From NCBI RefSeq assembly GCF_003576645.1, contig NC_044920.1, positions 12,191,352-12,255,351 on the forward strand: a stretch of DNA of 64,000 nt. The letters are read 5' to 3'. How positions within the stretch are numbered: the stretch's first letter is position 1; each line of letters opens with the position of its first letter. This stretch comes from Ipomoea triloba. Its lineage: Eukaryota; Streptophyta; Magnoliopsida; Solanales; Convolvulaceae. Shown in pieces: positions 57,819 through 64,000 of the stretch. The translations under genes were made by a program, and so were the position numbers. The notes under the pieces were generated by a model that ran no database searches, had not been told where the DNA came from, and saw only the letters and a list, made by a program, of their open reading frames with translations.

Positions 57819-59143
57819 TCATACAACATTATCCTCCATTGTGAATAAAACAACATCATCTGTTGTATTAATGTTAAAATGCGTTGTTATTTCCTCCCAC
57901 TGTTCTGCGAAAAAAGTTGTGTCAAAGTAGACCTCCAGCTTTCGAGTTCCAACTAGTATTTTCAGCGTCTAATCAGAAAATGCATCTGAATCTCTAAGGA
58001 ATTTAGACAATTTATCCCTCTAGACAAACGTAAGAAGGTAATTAATAAGTAAATAATTGTTAGATGATCGATGTAGAGGTAAAATATTAAAATTGAATAT
58101 TGTTCATCACCACAAGAGGTCTTGAGAAATCAGTATAGAATGAACGACATCTTTGCACATCAAGTGAATATGCTTGGGCAGAGCAGACTTTGCCTTAACA
58201 CGTATTCAGTCTAATGCATAAAAAGAGTAATTACTTGTTTTGGTAATATGTAACAATAAATTTGTTACAAAGAGGCGACAAATTATAGTATGTAGTTACC
58301 TGTTTGATGTGGGTATGGGCGAGAAGGAAGTTGGTTTGTAATACGACGGCAGGGGTACGTTATTAACGTGCCAAATACGTCATAGAAGAAGGTTTCAAAA
58401 GTGAAGAAACCCGTATGTCTGAAAAGCACCCTGTCTGCACGGTTCAACGAATTCACAATAATGAATTCAGCAACTCCTGTAGTGAAGTGCATGTTTTCAA
58501 CTAAAACTTCTATTGCGAACCACGGATCATGTTTCAAAATGGTAGTTGTTGTGAAGTGCTGCATTAGATGTCGATACATGCATTGTGGAATTTTCTAAAA
58601 TATATATAGTTAGAAACCCAGTTGCATTATAAAAAATAAAAGATTGAAGTAAAATTCATAAAATTACCATTGTCACACGCGATGTAATTGTAATAGAAAA
58701 CCATACAATAGTGCATCTAGTAATATCTGACAAATGTTTTTTATCATTACAAGCTACACCATAGAAAAATATAGTTACAAATTCACATTTAAAATAATAC
58801 CCAAAATATAAAATTCAAAAATAAAAAATTCAAAAATATAAAATTACTTACGCGATGGAAGGAGCAATGTTTGTAAGCCGCATTGTAGGGTGTCATACGT
58901 ATATTGCTCAACATCTTGAAAATTTTGAAAAGTCATTGGATCCGACACATTTAGTCCTAACATGTTCATATATTTTACCCATGATGGAGGCGCAAAACAA
59001 ATATATTCATCTCGCGAAGTACGCTCTACAATTGCATACAATAATTTCCTTCCGCTTATTGTATGTGCGAAATAACGTTTGTTGTGGTTATAACGTTGTC
59101 GGTTAAGACATGAGACCTTCGAAAACTCTACAAATATATCCAT
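57819..59143 (-). pseudogene. Unrecognised five-exon gene with one premature stop
   Basis: Minus-strand exons 59143-58852, 58753-58668, 58594-58300, 58193-58114 and 58019-57819 join with matching phases at GT-AG junctions into 318 codons including the terminal TGA. Segments include FAPPSWVKYMNMLGLNVSDP, NSLNRADRVLFRHTGFFTFE and GTRKLEVYFDTTFFAEQWEE. A TAG lies inside exon 5 before TLKILVG. The two segments 'N-L-x-x-A-D-x-V-L-F-R' and 'E-V-Y-F...W-x-x-I...D-D-V-V-L-F' recall plant B3 DNA-binding domains, but this is only a weak resemblance. It lies between the transposase and the PMD gene on the same strand, so it is probably cargo of the Mutator-like element. Confidence 0.5.
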
Positions 59144-59258
59144 GAGTGTTTACGTTACTGAATCAATGTAATATTGAAATGATAATTCGGCTATTCGTGC
59201 AATTTAAATAGCGTGCGGGAAAATTTCAATTTCACGGGTGAGGAAATTGTCTTTTCAA

Positions 59259-59700
59259 TATTGCTTTGAAGTCATGTCCTATTGTTCAGATGAAAGACTT
59301 CAATTTCACTAGTGAGGGAATTGTCATTTCAAAACTCAGAAAAAACATAAAACTTAGGCTTTTTCAGTGAAAAAGCTTGATAGTTAGGCTTTTTCAGGCT
59401 TAACTCAATTCCACAACACAAGAATTGTCATTTCAAACGTGCTTTGAAGTCCTATTGTTCAGATGAATTCAATTCAATTTCACTAGTGGGGGAATTGTCA
59501 TTTCAAAACTCAGAAAAAGCCTAAAACGTGAAAAAGCTTGATAGTTAGGCTTTTTCAGTGAAAAAGCTTGATAGTTAGGCTTTTTCATGCTTAACTCAAT
59601 TCCACAACTCAAGAATTGTTATTTCAAACGTGCTTTGAAGTCCTATTGTTCAGATGAATTCAATTCAATTTTACTAGTGAAGGAATTGTCATTTCAAAAC
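59259..59700. repeat. Three ~175-190-bp tandem repeats
   Basis: GTCCTATTGTTCAGATGA recurs at about 59275, 59449 and 59640, each followed by GGAATTGTCATTTCAAAACT and AAAAGCTTGATAGTTAGGCT-type sequence. The repeats cut off the 3' end of the adjacent PMD gene. A similar AAAGCCAAAATGTTAGGCTTG pair sits near 57460-57515. Confidence 0.75.
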
Positions 59701-60933
59701 TCAAAAAAAGCCTAAAACTTGAGGATAGTAGTACTCAATGATATAAAAATAGATCAAAGGCACTCGAGCTGTCCAAATCGCTTGGCCGGCCGTGCAATAG
59801 TCAGGCAATTGAGGAAATAATGCATTGTAAGGCTCGAAGACAAACTGCGAAAGACGTAAAAAAATGTTATGATTACCAAAAAATATGATTATATAAATGA
59901 GCATAGTAACGCCAACATTAAACGAACGTACCATTTGTCGGTTAACGCGATCCAATTGGTCGCGATATGCCCGAATCACGTGATGAGGCACATTGCCCCA
60001 AAAAGTGCACATACCCACCTACATTTGCAACAACAACTCATGACTACTTCGACACAAAGTGAATTCAATACGTTTTAAAAAAATAACTATTACAACTTAC
60101 CTGGCACCAACTGGCAAATCACAAATATTTAATTCTGCTATAACGCCCTCTGGCCTGAGCATAGGAAGCCTCTCCCATGCCCAAAGTTGCAGCAGTAGCA
60201 TATAACCACCGACAACCGAAGTATGGTGGTCAGCTCCTTTGCACAACCCCCTATAAAGATAGGCTAACACAGCTGATCCCCAATTGTACTGGCCACAAAC
60301 CTCAAAATCCTCAATGAAAGGCAATAAGGCCAAATTTACCACCAGATTTGTTGATTCGGGGAAAAGAAGTCCTCCTAACAAATGCATCAATTGTAACCGC
60401 GTAGCAACTTGCACCTCATCATCTGTGCTATCCGCGGTTAGTTCTGGAACGGGTGGAATTGCAGTCGAATTAATTTTCGACTGCTTCAAAAATCGATCAA
60501 GGGGAGTAAATCCCAACAAACGACTACACAATTCCTTCCATTGTTCAATAGGACACTTGACACGTCCAGTAACAGCTAGGCCATCCACCTTAAGCTCAAG
60601 TAACACTTCAACATCTTGAAGTGTTATACCTACCTCCCCAAACGGTAGGTGAAAGGCGTGAACCTTAGGCCGCCACCGCTCAATCAAAGCAGCGATTAAT
60701 GAATGGTCCAACCTTATATCTCTAAGATGAGATACCCCGTAGAACCCAGCAATACGCAAGTAATTAATCATTCTTTCATCGCTGGGCATAACTGTTTGGC
60801 CATCGTATCGGCACGGTTTAATACGTGCATTAAAATCTAGATCCATCCATATGGACATAGACCGATGCCTATGCTGAAATGTTAGCACCGACGGATCTAT
60901 CGGGCCCGGATGTAATTGCCTTCATGCAGCCAT
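59701..60933 (-). pseudogene. Plant mobile domain (PMD, MAIN/MAIL-like) gene, disrupted
   Basis: Exon 1 (60933-60101) starts ATGGCTGCA, meets TGA at codon 4, then reads GPIDPSVLTFQHRHRSMSIW and GFYGVSHLRDIRLDHSLIAA, IERWRPKVHAFHLPFGEVGI and LQDVEVLLELKVDGLAVTGR, the typical PMD block. Exon 2 (60018-59932) has HHVIRAYRDQLDRVN. Exon 3 (59844-59701) has FVFEPYNALFPQLPDYCTAG and ARVPLIYFYIIEY. Exon 1 ends in phase 2 but exon 2 reads in phase 0, so an indel or mis-splice separates them. The C-terminus is lost in repeats. PMD proteins include MAIN and MAIL1, and many PMD genes are carried by transposons. This copy looks dead. Confidence 0.82.
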
Positions 60934-62284
60934 AACTGTAAAAGATAATAAAAATATTCATTACTATTTGAAATAAAATATTCTACTTCAAAAATACATT
61001 CAAATCAATCATGTGACTCTAAATTTAATTCATTTATTCTAATTAATAAATTAGAAATTAATCTTGTTAATTTAAAACACAAAATATTCTTGAACAAGCA
61101 TAAGTAATAGGCTTGTTCAATGAATAAGCCTTATTTATTTTTAACATTATTAAAATACGCTTGTTACATGCTGCATTAGAATTTGACATTAAGAATAAGT
61201 AATACGCAAGTAATACTAATGTTACATGCTGCATTAGAATTTGACATTATTTAGTTCTTCATTTTAATAAAGTATAATTAAAATATTCTAATCATTAAAT
61301 ACATAACTAATTAAAATAAAATATTCTATAATTAAAATCATAATTATTCAAATTATTATATTCAAATTATAATACTCTAATTATTAAATAAATAACTATT
61401 TAAATTAAAATATTGTATAATTAAAATCTTAATTATTATTCTACTCAATTATTATTGTTTAATTACTATTCAATCATTCTAATTTAGAATTTGACAAATT
61501 ACTCCGTATTAAATAAATAAACAAGTAACAACAAAGGGATCCCTCCACCCTCCCCATACTTTTTCAACCCTCTTTACTTTTTCTGATTCAGAAACACAGG
61601 TCCGAAGCTTTTCTAGTAACTCTTGCCCTCATGAGGCAGGGAACTATGTTAATGTAGTTTACTTCCATTTTATCCATCTCATATAAATATGTAATCAGAT
61701 ACGCATGCATTTCAGAGAAGACCAAATGACATTTGCAACTTTTTAGTTGAAATACAGTACATGCTAGTTGAAACTTTAATTATTATTATACTTATTTATT
61801 ATTATTATAAATAACTAATTAAATTAAAAATTGTTTAATTACATTTAAATCATTCATTATACTTATTTATTTATTTTATTATATTCATATTAAAATGATG
61901 CACGTAGATTTTTTAATACTTTAATAAATTCCCTGATTAAATCTCAGGGTCAAGGTTGACTTCAAGTACAGTTCTTTTACTTAGAGCCTGAGTTTGGGCA
62001 TGCACTGTATTTAGGTTATCCAGCTCAGATTATGAACCAGACACCAAACTGCTTTACTCGGGCTGCTATACCCATAACAGTACAGGACTTCATGATTTAC
62101 AAGTGCAACAAAACACACAGAACCAATTTACAAGTATCTCAAACTCATCAACAACTACAGCCACTACCTATCAGTAAACTTGACACTAATCTTCATGGTC
62201 ACATGATCCACAAAGTCATCTAAGCAAAATTCAATGTACACATGTAAAATAAATAAATAAAAATAAAAATGTATCAGTTCTTAC

Positions 62285-62510
62285 CGGCTTCTCTAGATAA
62301 CCCCGCCGTTCGTCTCAAGCCCACACAAGATTCACACTAATAGTCAAACAATATTTGAAAATTTGGGACCACAAGCAAAAAGGATGAAAGGGACTCAAGA
62401 AGGACCACAAAATTTGCAGAAAAAAAAAAAAGCTTTGAAAGTGAGTGGGTGAAGAGAATCGGAAGATTGGAGATTTGGAGAAGGAAGTGGGGTAGAGAGG
62501 GGAGTGGTTG
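62285..62510 (-). promoter_or_regulatory. Possible 5' UTR exon and promoter of the PMD gene
   Basis: The minus strand shows a CT-rich leader-like stretch (CTCCCCTCTCTACCCCACTT...) ending in GAAGCCG|GTAAGA, a good splice donor at 62285. The acceptor TTTTACAG lies just before the ATG of the PMD gene. A 1.35-kb leader intron (62284 to about 60936) is therefore plausible. It has no coding content. The intron region 60936-62284 is AT-rich with nothing recognisable. Confidence 0.35.
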
Positions 62511-62880
62511 GAGTATTAAAAGGAATTAAGGAAAGTATTGTTTTAAATTAAATACGGTAGGTGTACAGTTCACACCTACCATATTTAATGACACTGTTTT
62601 AAAAAATATATATAAAAAGCCTAATCCCCAGGTTTTTTACACAGGAGAAGAAGCCTTTTCCAAAGTCTCTTTTCCTGATTTTGTAAGCTATTCAGTTCCG
62701 TCACTATTTAGGAAACCACTTTCCATTGCCTCTTGACCGGCGAATGAACCCTATTTAGAAACTATACTAAAAGTACTATTAAACACAAAAAATCAAATTT
62801 AAAAATAAAAAAATAAAGAAAAAAGTGTTGGTATGACTAATGAATAGTAAATAAGCCAGATAAAATGGGACAGATTGAGT

Positions 62881-63330
62881 AATAGTTTTAATGAGCCAAA
62901 TTGTAATTTTAGAAATCCTTAATTTTATTTTTAAGGTATAGCTATTTGACTTGGAAGTCAAAATTGTGACTTTGAATGGTACGAATTCTTGTAAAATAGA
63001 ATTCACCATGATACTTGTAAATCATTTGTTTCCATTATAACACTTGTAATCAAGGGGAGGAATAGAGAAGCCCAAATATTTTTATAAGAAGGCACAAGTT
63101 CGAAACCCAAGCTAAGCAATTTTATTTTTAAGCTTAAGCTTGAGGTAGAGCGGAAGTTTGGCAGTCGTCAAACCTGCTAAGATCAAAGAGAAGATGTCTC
63201 GACAACATGCTGTCCATATTGAAAAATTATCTCGTGCTTTGAAAATATTTAAGAAGATTTTTCAAAGAAGGATCTCTAGGCAATATAAACAAAGGTTTAT
63301 ATCGATCAGAGAACTTGCTCTGATACCAAT
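62881..63330. other. Intergenic stretch and 5' internal end of a retrotransposon
   Basis: AT-rich sequence followed from about 63130 by sequence lying just inside the retrotransposon primer-binding site (minus strand). No intact coding frame was recognised. Confidence 0.4.
63317..63328 (-). other. Primer-binding site, initiator Met tRNA
   Basis: On the minus strand the 12 bases read TGGTATCAGAGC, complementary to the 3' end of plant initiator Met tRNA. They lie two bases inside the LTR end. Confidence 0.8.
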
Positions 63331-64000
63331 TGTTGGTCCCAAGGGGATGGGGTACAAGTCTAGAGGGGGGGGGGTGAATAGACTTGTATAAGATTTTGCA
63401 AATCTTTTCGACCTCTCGTGTGTATTGAACTTAGGATGTTTAGGTCGATACCTCACGAGGTGAAGACAAAGTTTTATGCGCAGCGGAAATATTATCCCCT
63501 TTTTGGTTAGCACGAGTTTGGGTTAGTTCGAGAGGTGTGATTATATGCAGTGCAATCGAGAAGTTAGCGAGAGATAAAAACAGAAAGTAAATGCAAGAGA
63601 GATTTTTAAGTGGTTCGGCCAACCCGCCTACTTCCACTCTTCTTCCAGAAACTCCCTGGAAGGATTGCACTAAAAACTTCCCTTTTTTAGTACAATAACG
63701 AGCGCTTGAGCTTTGATCACAAGCCCGCCTCAAGCCTCAGGTTTTTCCCCGCTTCCAGTTACTCCACCTCTCGAGCACTTGACCTTTGATCACCAAGCCC
63801 GCGTCAAGCCTCAGGTTTCTTTCGCTCGACAGCAGCCAGGTTACTCCGCCTCTCCTCAGGTTTTCTCCCCGCTTCCAGTTACTCCACCTCTCGAGCCTTG
63901 ACCTTTGATCACCAAGCCCGCTCAAGCCTCAGGTTTCTTTCGCTCGGACAGCAGCCAGGATACTCCACCTCCCTTGCTTAATCCAAAGCAAGACGTTTTG
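63331..64000 (-). mobile_element. 5' LTR of an LTR retrotransposon, partial
   Basis: The minus-strand LTR ends ...ACCAACA two bases before the primer-binding site. The LTR extends right beyond the window edge. It contains a G-tract (63364-63373) and a duplicated ~150-bp segment. TGTTGG...CCAACA-type ends with this primer-binding site fit Ty1/copia, but without pol the superfamily is uncertain. Confidence 0.62.
63720..63990. repeat. Internal tandem repeat in the right-edge LTR
   Basis: CTTTGATCACCAAGCCCGC..TCAAGCCTCAGG followed by TTTCTTTCGCTCG and CAGCAGCCAGG occurs twice (about 63783 and 63903), with a shorter related piece at 63712. Confidence 0.75.

Larger units (their letters stand above)
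53748..62880 (-). mobile_element. Large decayed Mutator-like element carrying PMD gene
   Basis: Both ends carry related inverted sequences in the same order. The outer motif is ACTCCCTCTATCTCATTTTATG (left, 53748) and ACTCAATCTGTCCCATTTTATC (right, complement, 62880). About 125-150 bp inward is GAGGCAAT followed by GGTTTCC (53876-53899; complement 62710-62732). Inside, all genes run on the minus strand: plant mobile domain, an unrecognised five-exon gene and MuDR transposase. Mutator elements with accessory plant genes are known. No clean 9-bp target duplication was found, so the outer limits are tentative. Confidence 0.5.

Overview
This is plant nuclear DNA, almost certainly from a eudicot. 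It is AT-rich, with intron-rich genes, dense nested transposons, telo-box promoter elements and several plant-specific transposon gene families. There are no bacterial or viral genes and no CRISPR array. I cannot name the species.

Layout. 1-1089 is the 5' end of a hAT-type DNA transposon on the minus strand; its transposase N-terminus runs off the left edge. 1.1-25.4 kb is a transposon graveyard dominated by Helitrons. It holds a small Pack-MULE with a captured coiled-coil gene fragment (1973-3489), a Helitron with PIF1-helicase and possible RPA-like remnants (3506-6061), and a 12.6-kb pair of Helitrons fused 5' end to 5' end (7035-19683). That pair is interrupted by a Mutator-like MITE (7208-7731), a 3.3-kb solo LTR with a 61-bp tandem array (7848-11115), a second Mutator-like MITE (12892-13517) and a head-to-tail double Helitron whose 5' terminus is multiplied about seven times (13530-17612). 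Two more Helitrons follow, one inserted precisely into the other (21049-24388), then a further Helitron-like end and a second copy of the second MITE. From 25.8 to 31.6 kb a MITE-like element carries a young but broken Ty1/copia retrotransposon (26046-30466) and a nested Tourist-like MITE.

31972-53379 holds the one clear host gene, on the plus strand: UTP20, the giant HEAT-repeat protein of the small-subunit processome. I could join 31 exons by hand with consistent phases into 2,722 codons plus stop. The gene contains an assembly gap inside a poly-T intron, a Z-shaped inverted triplication over exons 21-23 that may be an assembly artefact, a GC-AG intron, and a telo-box upstream of the start.

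53.7-62.9 kb appears to be one large decayed Mutator-like element. It has diverged terminal inverted repeats and three minus-strand genes: a plant-mobile-domain gene, an unrecognised five-exon gene and a MuDR-type transposase. All three are disrupted. The last 0.7 kb is one LTR of a minus-strand LTR retrotransposon with an initiator-Met tRNA primer-binding site, running off the right edge.

Apart from UTP20, nothing here looks like a working gene set. The interest lies in transposon architecture (tandem and head-to-head Helitrons, the Mutator/PMD composite) and in the structure of the UTP20 locus.
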